The notes under the pieces: model-generated
What the model was told of the DNA's origin: nothing
Database searches by the model: none
The model's input: the letters and a program-made list of their open reading frames with translations, nothing else
NCBI GenBank assembly: GCA_049999725.1
Contig: JBNGIS010034062.1
Location: forward strand, 1 to 61,517
Direction of reading: 5' to 3'
Length of the DNA: 61,517 bases
From: Haplomitrium mnioides
Taxonomy: Eukaryota > Marchantiophyta > Haplomitriopsida > Calobryales
Program-made: the position numbers and the translations under genes
In this document: positions 31,363 to 41,924 of the stretch, piece after piece
Numbering within the stretch: the first letter of the stretch is position 1
Layout of the letters: each line of letters begins with the position of its first letter

Positions 31363-34300
31363 TGTCAGCCCCCTAGTGGGAGCCTTAACTCTTTTTCGAC
31401 AGAGTTACCCCCACTTAAGGGCTGACTTAGTGTTCCAAGACATTTTATGGGAGGGGCTTTGCACTGAATGACCCCCAACTTCTATTTACTCGTTCAGGAG
31501 TGACTGCGCCGCACTCAACCACACCCAAGCACATACAACCAAGCGCACACACGCCTTCTTCCAACGCCCACAGATGCTAGTCACACCCCTTCTTCAGGCC
31601 TTAACCTCGAGAGGTGGCACTTGGAAGACAGGGGATGATAGAACAGAGCATCTGATTCTTGGCTACACTGGTCTCTTGGGGAGCTCTAGTTGATTTGTGG
31701 TTGCCTCACGGTCTTAGCCACTAACCCACAATTGCTTCAACAACCCACCTGCTCATACACATCCATTTCCTCAAGCCACCCACGAAGAGACTGTAATGCT
31801 ACTGAACCACTTTGTCTTATAATTCTGAAGTCCAGAACTGGACCCAATCACTTTGTTATACAAAAAGGAGCAAGTCCCAGTATCCAATTGTCACAATTAC
31901 AATGTGGTTAGTCCTGACTCCCCTTGTCCAGGGTCTGCCCAGGATTGGACAGATGAAATGTAGGCTTCTTACAACTACGAGCTTCACAGAACTACAAACA
32001 GAACACAAATCTAACTAGACACATATAAACATAGAGACACGTATACTTCCACGTTGTCCTGCCAACAATACAATCTTCTTTCACCTCTCAAGAACCAATC
32101 TTTTCTCTCAATCCTCCTTCAGCTCCCATCAACCACTCCAGCTCTCCTCCAATCCTTCAGCCACCCACCCTCAGTCAATTAGTTTTTCAACTTCCCTCGC
32201 GAGAAGCCTTGAATTTACTTCCTCATGCTCAGAAGAGGATTTCTTTAACTTCCACCATTGGAAGACAACCCCCTCGACTGCTGACCACCCACTCCACCTT
32301 GAGCTTTGACTGGATCTTCTATGCAATGCGCAAGCACTAACACAACCACTCCTCTCTTGACTCCACTTGCAAATTATGATCAGAAACGCCCCCAAGCGCC
32401 TATAGGATTGATGCTCCTTGGCAGACGAAGCTGAGACGACCCCAAGACCCCCCTTAGCAGCCTCCCACGAATTCAAGTCAACAGACTCCCTTCAAATTCA
32501 CTTGGCGATCCACCTCCAAATGCTTGGTCCACCTGCAACGATGAGTCCACCTGGATTGCCTAAGACTCTAGAGCCCCCACGCTCAGCGATTCTCAGCGCC
32601 CCTCCAGTCCACCTCCACCCCCGTTGGTCTCCTTGCACGAGTCCACTCCCCATACGTGAATCTTGGCTGAAATCTCTCCTCTCTTCCTCGTTGCCTCTTC
32701 CTCCTCGAGTTTGGTCTCCCAATCTCAATTTTGCATGAATAACAACCCCCTCAATCTGGCAGCGATCCCAGCAATACCCCCCATACAGCGCGCGTCTCCT
32801 TGCAACAAATTCTTGATCAAGATCGATCCTCCCCCCTTTGCTGGATCGGAAGTTTTTCTCGCTAGCAACTGTTTCTTGAGAAGCTGGCACCTGTCGGTCA
32901 ACCCGCGTTTTATGGTATTAGTTGAAGCCCCCAAGATCGAAAGAGGAAAGTCGCAGAGAAGGATTGTTTGCACCATGTTTTCGCCTTGCAGTGCTCTTCC
33001 TTGCCAATTTTTGATCACAAACCCCCTTGCTACTGGTCATGTTAGCAACCCCATGGAAATCCTGATTTGATTCCTTCAAAGTGTCTCGTTGAGCGCAAAT
33101 CAGCAGCTGGGTCGGAGAGATTTTTCTTGTAGGGAAATTCCAAGGGATCCGTTTGGAGAGGATTGGATTCGCAGCAAATGGGTTACGCGACGCATCCCAC
33201 GGGTTGCTTCTCGATTATCCTTGATTTTTCCTTGTTGCCATGCCTCCGCGATTGCTCGCAGCCCCCCGCAAGCACTCGTGGACCCCCACATGTTGCCATG
33301 TGTCCACGAACCCCCTCGGAAACTCGTCGTCCCTCTTCGAAAACTCGTCGTCACTCTTCGGAACCTCACTGTCGCTCCTCGGAATCCCACAGGTCGCCAC
33401 GTGTCCGCAAACCCCTTCGAAACCCCATTGTTGCTCATCGAAAGCTCGACGTCGCTCTTCGGAACCTCACCGTCGCTCCTCGGAATCCCACAGGTCGCCA
33501 CGTGTCCTTCTCGCCACGTCATCCACCCTTCGCCGTTCGACGCCGCCTCGCAAAGGGGTAGGCGGACCGACGCCTTGATCGGAATCCGAAGTTGACCCGC
33601 GCTAACCCTGAGGATCCCTCAGACCACCTCCGATCGCCACATCATCCGCCAATGCGCCATCCGACGTCGCCCCACAAAGGGGTAGGCGGACCGACGCCTT
33701 GACCGAAATCCAAAGTTGATCTGCGCTGACCGTGAAGATCCCTCGGACCACCTCCGATTGCCACGTCATCCGCCACTACGCCGTCCGACTTCGCCCCGCA
33801 AAGGGGTAGGCGGACCGACACCTTGACCAGATTCCGCAGTTGACCCGCGCTGACCTCTCTTCCGCGGATGCCATGTCATCCGCATAACAGTTCCCTCGTT
33901 GAGTAAGAACGGTATCTATGGTCGCCATGTCGACACCCGCTCGTAGTAAGAATTGAGGCTCCCTTTGGTTAAATTTTCCCTTTGCTTGATATAAAAACTA
34001 TGGCGGGCTCCTCACTGATCCCTTTCGAACTTTCAGCTTTTGCCTCGTCAAACTTTCGTCCTCGCCAATGCCGGAACTGTGATAGGTCACCCCTTCAACT
34101 GCTGGTCCCTTGCTTCTTCTTCTTGCCGGATCGTCGTTCATCGCCTTTTCGCTTTTCTTAGTCTTGTTCTGGCCGAATCGTCGATGGATCGCCCTTTTGG
34201 CTGCTCGTTGCTCGCTTCTTCCTCTGGCCGGAACTTTGCTTGATCACCTTTTCGGTCCTCTTTGATCTTGTTCTAGCCGGACCTGTGATTTATCCATATT

Positions 34301-35915
34301 TCGCCGTTCCTTAATCTTGTTCTGGCCGGATCGTCGCTTGATCACCTTTTCGGCACCCCCCGCTCTTCGTCTGGTCAGACCTTCAATATATCGTCGATTC
34401 GGAATCCCCTTGTGATAAGAACGATGCGCGCCACAGACTCCCGTCGAACTTTCATATCTTACTCTATCAAAATTTTCCTCCGCTTTGCCGGATCAGCGTT
34501 AGATCATCATTTCGTCTTCTTCGCTCTTTGTCTGGTCGGGCTCGTGATAAATTGCCATTTTGTATCTCGACCATTGGTCCTTAGTTGGGCTTCTCGTCGG
34601 ATCCACATTAAGTGGGCTCCCCACGTAGGGTGGCTAATCGGAACCCGTTTAAGCGAGTTCCCTAATTTTCCGCTAAGGGCCTGTGGACTCCTTGAGACTG
34701 CCACGTGTTCCCGAATTCGTGAAGTGCGATGGGGCTGCCACATTTCCGTAGCACCCCACGGACTCCCTCAAGAACCAAATTGGTGATGAAATGCTACTTC
34801 GCCCTTCACGCTTAGCCTCACAGTTGCCTTAAGCAATTCCCCATGCCGCAAAAATGGTGATAAGTCACCTCTTCTTCAGTCACCGCTTCACTTATCCTTG
34901 TTTTGCCATCTTCGGACCCGTCCGACCTCCCGTAGCAGATCCCTATTAAGTGGGCACCCCAAGTAGGGAGGCTGATCGAAACCCACTTAACTAGGGATTC
35001 TCATGTAGGGAGGCTGGACCCCGTCGAACTCTTCAGACCTCTAGGAGTTGTCACGTCCTCCGACGAATTCCGTGAAGTGCGCGAGGGCCACCACGTTTCC
35101 GCAAACCTCTTCGGACTCCTCAGACCTCTTCCTTTGTGTTGATTCTTTGCCTCGATCGCCCTCCTCTAGTCCGATTGTATCATCTGGCTTCCGATTATGG
35201 AGTGCCTCCTTCCCTTCTCTCTTGGGCAACCCATCGTGGGGCCTTATCCTCCTTGAGTTCATTCGACTGCCTCCTCTTTACTTGTCTTCGCTTGCTGCAT
35301 GTCCCTTTGTTCGTCGTTCAAGCCACTGGGTAAGTTCTCGCAGTGCTGCAACCTCCAATCCAGTCTTGTGATGGCCATCTACATGCCTCTGACTGGCCTC
35401 CCCCTCGCCTTTACCTCTCGTAACTCTTCGTGTGACTCCCTCCTCACGTGATTCCTCTTTGAGTGATGTTGGCTCCCTTCTCCATGACTTCCTCCACGCT
35501 AGTGGCTTGCTCCTTTGACCTATGCCCTCCTCTCCTTGAATCATGTGATGCTCCCTTATGATGATTTCCCTCTCACCTCTCCTTGAATCCTCTTGCTCAC
35601 CCTTGTCAGTCTTGCCTCTGTCACGAATTGCTGCAAGTTCCTTTGATCCTCTTGCTAGCCTTCTTCCCTGACTCATCTGAATTCCACAGGGCTCCCTCTT
35701 GCATTGCAGGATCCATGATATTCATTGGAGAAAGCAAAAAAGAAAGGAAGAGAAGGGAAAGGGGGAAGAGGAGAGAGGTGCAGGATTGTCACAACAACAA
35801 TAAAACAATAAAATGTAGTAACACACAGTAGGCACACACAAACTGATGGAATCAACCAGGCTAAGAAGCTTAGAATTTACAAAAAATGAAAAAACTCAAA
35901 CACACCCGACCGACA
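31363..35915 (-). repeat. 3' LTR of the 15-kb element (4553 bp)
   Basis: Very long LTR. It contains clusters of sub-repeats: a unit of about 115 bases with GCAAAGGGGTAGGCGGACCG three times (33540-33855), shorter units around GGTCGCCACGTGTCC (33360-33520), and CCGGA-TCGTCGCTTGATCACC-TTTTCGGC units (34080-34380). Frames in it are short and overlapping and not considered genes. Confidence 0.95.
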
Positions 35916-35932
35916 TAACTCCCCTTTTAATT
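35916..35932 (-). promoter_or_regulatory. Polypurine tract of the 15-kb element
   Basis: On the minus strand TAAAAGGGGAGTTA ends directly at the LTR start TGTCGG. The related element has GAAGGGGGAGTTA at the same place (58124-58136). Confidence 0.75.
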
Positions 35933-36152
35933 GTGCAGCGACCCCGTAAACACCTTCCTCCTTCTGGACTTCTTGGCCTCCTCGTGGCCGCCGCTCTGAC
36001 TTCCCTTGTTGGGGTCTTTAGTCAATCTGGTCACCATCCACGACCCACTCACACAACATACTGACATGAATGACACAACTCACTGCGCAACGCTAAACAT
36101 ACAAATGTACAAAAAGTCTCCACGCCTAGTGTACACAACAACACCTTCCACA

Positions 36153-38062
36153 TTAGTCCTCTTGGTGGTAATACTGCTTGAGCCGATCGTAGTGGACCCG
36201 GTTGGGAAGGTGTGCCTCTTTTACCGTGGTCAACTCTACCGACCCATTGGCGTGCAACACTCTCACCAAGTAGGGCCCCATCCACCGAGTATGCAACTTC
36301 CCGGAGAAGTGCATAAACCTGTTGTCGTAGAGCAGCACTAGATCCCCTCCTTTGAAGTCGACTGGTCTCAACTTCTTGGTCAATTGCTACTGATGTTCCA
36401 ATCTCTCATGTGCGCCTGCCCGGATCTCCTCTAAGGCCTCCAACTGGTGCACTCTTTCTGTTCGGCTCAGACCCTCTACCATTCTCTCCTCAACTGACAC
36501 CCACAGTGTGGGGACTTCAAACTCCACTGGGACCAGCGAATGCTGCCCAAAGACCAAGAAATATGGGCAGTGGCTCATGGTGGTCTTGTAGGCCAAATTA
36601 TAGGCGTGGGTGGCCGTTAGCAGTTTCAAGTCCCAGTCCACCTTGTTGGCCACCACTATCTTGTTCATGATCTTGCCCATAATCTCGTTGGCCCTCTCTG
36701 TCAACCCATTGGCCTTAGGGTGGTAGGCGGTGGTTTTACAGTGCTTGACCAAGTACTTTCCCGCGAGCTTATCAATGACCCGATTAACAAAATGTGTACA
36801 TTGGTCACTCACCAACTCCAGCGGCACGCTGAATTGAGTGAAGATCTGCTCGTATAGGAACCGGGCCATCGTTGGCACGTCATCTTTCATGGTCGCCCTT
36901 GCCTCCACCCACTTGGTAGCATAGTCAGTCGAAAGCAAAATATACTTGTTCCCGCGCCTTGTGGATGGAGTGATGGGCCCGATGAAATCAATTCCCCACT
37001 TCTCAAATGGGGCTAAGGGGATGACTAGAACCAGAGGATGGTGGTATGCTGCTACTGGTTTCTCGGTCCGCTGACAGGCATCACACCTCTTCACAAAGAA
37101 GTGCACATCTATGTGCAGGATGGGCCACCAATACTTAGCGTCCACAATCTTCCGGATGGTGGTTTTTGCCGCAAAATGTCCACCAGCCTCTTCCTTGTGC
37201 ATTGCCCGCATTACCCCCGTGGACTGGTCCTTCTCCAGGCACCTCCGTATCTGTCCGTCCATGCCCTGCTTATGCAGCATTCCCTTGATCATGAGAAAAT
37301 GCCTCACCTTTCTGAAAAACACTGCCGCTTGTTTTGGAGTGCGTTCAGGGGGAATCCTCGCCGTCAAGAGGAACTCAATGATGTCCCCATACTCTATGGG
37401 TCTTCCCTCCCTGACATAGAATAGGTCTTCATCTGGGAAGGTGTCCACCACTCCTTCTGCACTTGGCTGGCCTTCAATCCTCGAGAAGAAGTCCGCATTC
37501 TGGTGTTTCTTCCCTGGCTTGATGTGTACCTCAAAATTAAACTCTTGGAGTAGCAACGTCCACCTTGCCACTCTCCCTGTCAGGTCTGGCTTGTTGACCA
37601 TGTATTTGAAGGCGTCATGATCCGTGTGAAACACCACCTTGTAATGCAGCATGTAGTGTCGGAACTTCTTCAAGGAGTAGATTATCCCCAAGGCCTTACA
37701 GTCGGTGGGTGAGTAATTCTTCTCCGCCGCTGAGAGGAGTCTGCTCGCAAAGTAGATTGGGTGGTCATTGCCCTCCTCATCGAGTTGGCTCAGCACTGCC
37801 CCCACACACAAGCCCAAAACATCCACCATCACGTGGAACTCCTTGGTCTAGTTTGGAGGTGCTAGGATAGGCGGGTTAGCCAATCGCCTCTTGAGCTCGT
37901 TAAAGCTTGATCTCCTAGGCTCTGTTGGCTCAAAATCACTGCCCTTTTCACCATCTCCATTAGGTGGTAGGCTACAAGGGTAAATTTTGGAATGAACCTC
38001 CTATAGTAACCCACACACCCTAGGAATCCTTGCACCTCCACCAGGCACGTTGGAAACGCCAC
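36153..38062 (-). pseudogene. RNase H and integrase of the 15-kb element
   Basis: RNase H includes LGLCVGAVLSQLDEEG, YFASRLLSAAEKNYS, and FHTDHDAFKYM. The long open stretch 37832-36387 (481 codons) continues into the integrase: a zinc-binding domain with HKEEAGGHF and CDACQRT, a core with GIDFIGP (Asp), LVSDQCTHF (Asp) and NGLTERAN (Glu), then the C-terminal domain, separated by a stop at about 36385, with GDLVLLYDNR and WMGPYLVRVL. In the usual SDxGxxF box the Gly is Cys here. Upstream a TAG interrupts the join to the reverse transcriptase palm at about 37847. Confidence 0.9.
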
Positions 38063-39220
38063 ACCCAGCTAGATTGCCACCTTTTCTTGGTCTACAGCAA
38101 TTCCCTAGCTAGAGACCCTATACCCCACCAGTATCCCTTCCCTCACTGCAAAGAAACATTTCCCAGGGTGCAGTCGCATTCCCGTTTCTCTGCATTGCTG
38201 AAAGGTGAGCCGCACATGATCCTCATGGTCCTTGACCTTGCCGTATACTACGAAGTCGTTGATGAAGATTTCGAGGAACTTCTTGAGGTAGTCTCAGAAC
38301 ATGTTCATCATTAGTCTCTGGAATGTACTTGGGGTGTTGCAGAGACCAAATGGCATTCGTCGGAAGGCGAACACTCCCCACTCCATTGTGAAGGCAGTCT
38401 TTAGCTGGTCCTCCTCCCGTATCCACACCTAGTTGTAGCCAGAGTACCCGTCCATGAAACTATAAACTTCCTGGCCCGCCACCAAGTCCAGCACACCATC
38501 AATAAAAGGCAGAGGGTAGTGACCCTTCTTGGTCGTTGGATTCAGCTTGCGGTAGTCTTGGCACACCCTGATCTTTGACTTCCCGTCCAAGCCTGCCTTC
38601 TTCGGCACCACCACCAGGGGGGACACCCATTCATTGTTCAGTACAGGGTAGATGAATCCTGCCTCTAGGAGCTTATCCACCTCCTCTTTCACCAATAGAG
38701 AGAAGCATGAGTTCATTCAGTACTGCCGCTGCCGCACGGGGGTAGCATTATCTTCCAAGTAAATTATGTGCTCCCCCAGCTCTCTGAGCACACCCTTCAG
38801 GTCCGTATGGCTCCATGCAAACACGTCGCTGAAGTTCCCTAAGGTCTGCATGAAGGCTCTCTCAGCCCCCCTGTTTAAGGCGAAACCAAGCTGAAATGTC
38901 TTTCCACCAAGGGCCGTTATCTCTCTGTATTGCTCCGCTCTGATGACCTCCACCTTGTTTCTACTTGTGGAGTCACAGTCTGACTCCAAATGGGTGAGCC
39001 ATTGGCCTCCTACAACAAGCTTCTTGTCGTGCTCCCTTGTCCCCATTTGGTGATCATCCTCCCTTGGGATAGCAGTTGCAATCAACTCTCTTTTTATCTC
39101 AAGTCCAAGGCTGGAAGTGGATGCCTCTGACTCCTTTTTTAGGTCAGATCCTGAGCTAAGGATTGGCACTTCTGCCCTAGTTCCCATCGTGTCCCAAACT
39201 CCAAAGACAGAGGTCTCCAA
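38063..39220 (-). pseudogene. Reverse transcriptase of the 15-kb element, broken and with a changed active site
   Basis: The linker before the polymerase reads DVFAWSHTDLKGV. Then come WVSPLVVVPKKAG, CQDYRKLNPTT, FMDGYSGYN and FRRMPFGLCNTPSTF. The catalytic YxDD box appears as IFINDFVVY: the first Asp of the pair is Asn (codon at 38258-38260). Stops at about 38714, 38427, 38296, 38115 and 38071 are TAG or TGA where CAG or CGA would be expected, the pattern left by C-to-T change. The enzyme cannot be active from this copy. Confidence 0.9.
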
Positions 39221-39286
39221 CTAGTTGACCTTGGCTTCGGTACTGCCCAAAAAATCTGCCTCTGTCATGTCACTCACCAGTCTCAA

Positions 39287-40060
39287 CTAGTAAGTGTCCT
39301 CGTCTTTCATCTCTTCTTCCACCGACCACTTCGTGTCATACTCCTTATCCTCTATGGTCTCCCCTTTGTGTGGGACAAGGTCGTAATGCACCACCGTCAT
39401 GCCAGGTCCGAACACTAGTGTGGAGTCCCCCCAATTGTGCATTGCTTTGGCTCCATACAGCCAAGGCCTTCCGATCAAAACAAGGTATGGAGAACTCCTT
39501 GTTGGTCTCATCACCAAGTAGTTCAATGTGAACTCCTTCCCCCCGATCCAGGTGGGCACCTTTAACAAGGCTCCCAAGGGCTTAACCCTAGATTCATCCG
39601 CCAACCGCATAATACTCTCGGTCGGGGAGAAAGTCTTAAAGCCCAGTCGGTGGGCAGTCTCCTCCACCATGATATTCACTCCCACCCCTCCATCCACTGG
39701 CACCAAGGACAAAGTGCACCTTGCAATTTGAATGCCTATTTCAGGAGCTCCCTTGTCTTCACAGATCATCCTCAGGTCGGCGGAGGTGCCCACCGTGAGA
39801 AGCTTCCTCTTCCTCCTAGCGCCTATGAGTAGCTCCCAGAGCTGCCTTTTGTATACAGGGTTGTCCCCGATCAGCTGCCCTACAATTGCAGTGACCGAGC
39901 AGTCCCTTACATCCCTCTGAATGTTGTAGGGCATGCTATTGTTGGGTGGGGGCTGGGGCGCATGGTCCTGCTTGGCTTGCTCTGCACCATTCGTGCGATT
40001 GACCTCTCGCAGGGTCTTCTCTGTCGCTTGCTGGGCTTCGGCCTCCTCTAGGGCTTCCAA
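39287..40060 (-). CDS. Protease region of the 15-kb element
   Basis: An open frame of 257 codons with a retropepsin-like core: CTLSLVPVDGGVGVNIMVEE at about 39655-39715, where VDGG is the likely active-site Asp box (D-x-G), followed by LGFKTFSPTESIMRLAD and a conserved block LIGRPWLYGAKAMHNWG. It lies between gag and the polymerase and would be processed from a polyprotein. The closely related sequence at 58287-59066 has the same core. Confidence 0.8.
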   Translation of the reverse strand: MEALEEAEAQQATEKTLREVNRTNGAEQAKQDHAPQPPPNNSMPYNIQRDVRDCSVTAIVGQLIGDNPVYKRQLWELLIGARRKRKLLTVGTSADLRMICEDKGAPEIGIQIARCTLSLVPVDGGVGVNIMVEETAHRLGFKTFSPTESIMRLADESRVKPLGALLKVPTWIGGKEFTLNYLVMRPTRSSPYLVLIGRPWLYGAKAMHNWGDSTLVFGPGMTVVHYDLVPHKGETIEDKEYDTKWSVEEEMKDEDTY

Positions 40061-40407
40061 CTACTTCTTCACCTCCTCCTCTTGCCTTGGGTAAAATAAT
40101 TTCAGGTGCTCTCTTTTGTAATCTGAGACCTCCTCAGTGGGGAGCACATTCGCAGCCCTCTCCTTTCTCCAAGCCAGCTTGGCCTTTCCTTTTTCCTTGG
40201 CCCTAGCTGCAGCCATGTGGCCACTCTGTAGCAGTCCTCCTCCACTGGGATCTCTACTTCTGGAAACTCTGCCCTATGCTCCCATGAGGTGGTCACCAGG
40301 TTGACTGCTGCCGGCGGAGGCGCCTGCTAGACCGAGTTGGGAGGCAACTCCTGCCTTCTGGTATGGGGGCAATTGTTGGCCAGATGCCCTTCCTTTTTGC
40401 ATCATGT

Positions 40408-41677
40408 TTAAAGCAACGGCGACATGCCATACCCTTGCTTCTTGGGTTCCAAGCAGTTAGGGGAAATGTGGCCTAGCTGCCCACAGTTCCAACACACCAT
40501 TACCCTGGTCCTGTTCGGGCCGGCCCTTGGCCCTTCTGGCCGCGCGTGTCCCCAAGCCGCCAATTGATCGGGCACCATATTGACAAGTCGGCCTGCCATT
40601 GGTTGAGGTTGGCTGACCACCTGGTACACGAATTCTGGTGGTTCCTCCTGCACGTATTCCACCCCCTCATGGTACCACTCCGGAGGGTCCTCCCTCACAT
40701 AATGGATGGGTGTCCCATCTAGAGGGCATTCTTGGGGGGAGTGCCCATAGGTGCGGCACTTCACACACCAGACATAGCCCCTCCATGTCAACACTTTTTT
40801 GCCCTTGGGCTTCAGGCCGGTAAAATGGATCGACATGGCTTCCAATTTTGCGTTGATTTCATCCATAGGGTCTTTAGCCCCCCTCCTCTTGCTGGTCTCC
40901 CCACTAGCTCCTCTGTCATGAGACCAATGGGCCTTTTTCTCCTTGCCCTCCTTGTGCCGATCATGTTTCTTAGCCCTCTTCTCTTTGGCCTCCTTTTTCT
41001 TTTTGCTGCCCTCTTTCTTCCACCTCTTGTGGGATCTTTCATCCTCTGAGCTCTCGGGGCTTCTCTCGCTCTCTGATTCATACTCTGAAGAGGAGCTATC
41101 TTCCTGACTAGAGCTCTCTGAAGAACTGTTAGAATCATTCCTTCTCTTCGACTTTCTTTTGGAGCTTACCACTTCAGCCTTGATGTAAGATTGGGCTTCC
41201 TCCACTGCTTGTCCAGGCATGTGGGCTTGGACCTCCTCACCCAGACCCCTAGACTTCTGGGTAGGGCTGAAATAAACTAGGAGGTCAGCATCCCATCTGA
41301 TGCAGGGGGTTAATCTTTCTGGCCATCCTCTGGAACCGTTGAAGAAACTTCCTTACCGATTCGTGCTTCTTCATCTCCATCTGGCCGATCTTGATCAAGG
41401 CCTCGGACTCCCCTCTTATCTTTCTGAACTCCTCCAGGAAAGCCGTCTTGAAGGTGTCCCAATTCCTTTTGGTGGCCTCCGATAGTGTGTGGTACCAAGG
41501 GCCAGCCTCCCCTTTTAACACCCCGAGAAGAATGGCTTTCTTAATGAGGTTCTCCCCATTTGCGTAGGCTGTACCCTCAAATTCATCCAACAACTCATCT
41601 GGATCCTCCCTTGTTGATCCCTTGAATGTCTTGTATCTGAATCGGGATCTCTATGTTGCATGCCCCACATTGGCCAT
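40408..41677 (-). pseudogene. gag of the 15-kb element
   Basis: Start ATG at 41677 (MANVGHAT, then an in-frame TAG at codon 9), followed by the capsid part with DELLDEFEGTAYANGEN, GPWYHTLSEATKRNWDTF and SVRKFLQRFQRMARK. A frameshift lies near 41285. The second frame (41220-40408) has a Ser/Glu- and Lys-rich stretch and two CCHC knuckles: CVKCRTYGHSPQEC and CWNCGQLGHISPNC, for RNA binding. The downstream related element shares this layout. Confidence 0.9.
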
Positions 41678-41894
41678 TGGGGTGGCGGGCAGTATGGAAC
41701 CAGAAGTTCTGACTGCCCTTTCTAAGTTTCTCCCACTTATGAGTGAGATCCCTCCTTTATCCAACCCGTGCAACCTCCTTGGCTGGTCTTCTTCCACCTA
41801 TGGTGCTAGGCTACTCCCAGAATTCCAGACTCATTTCCCTTGCTCCACTGTTTCACTCCACAAATAACTACAAGGTTACCGTCCAAGAATTCTT

Positions 41895-41917
41895 TTGTCC
41901 TGTCATGATCGCCAAAA
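41895..41917 (-). promoter_or_regulatory. Probable primer binding site of the 15-kb element
   Basis: On the minus strand the LTR end CTGACA is followed by an A/T spacer (TACATTTTTT) and TGGCGATCATGACAGG. The related element has the same arrangement (TGAATTTTT, then TGGCGCTAGAAGGAGG). TGG is the expected start of a site complementary to a tRNA CCA end; the tRNA is not identified, and it is not initiator Met. Confidence 0.5.
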
Positions 41918-41924
41918 AAATGTA

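Noticed and set aside
32663-34243. Frames of 60-190 codons inside the large LTRs (also 43622-44228, 57346-57897)
   Set aside because: Overlapping in several frames on both strands, built on GC-rich sub-repeats, and not preserved between the two LTRs.
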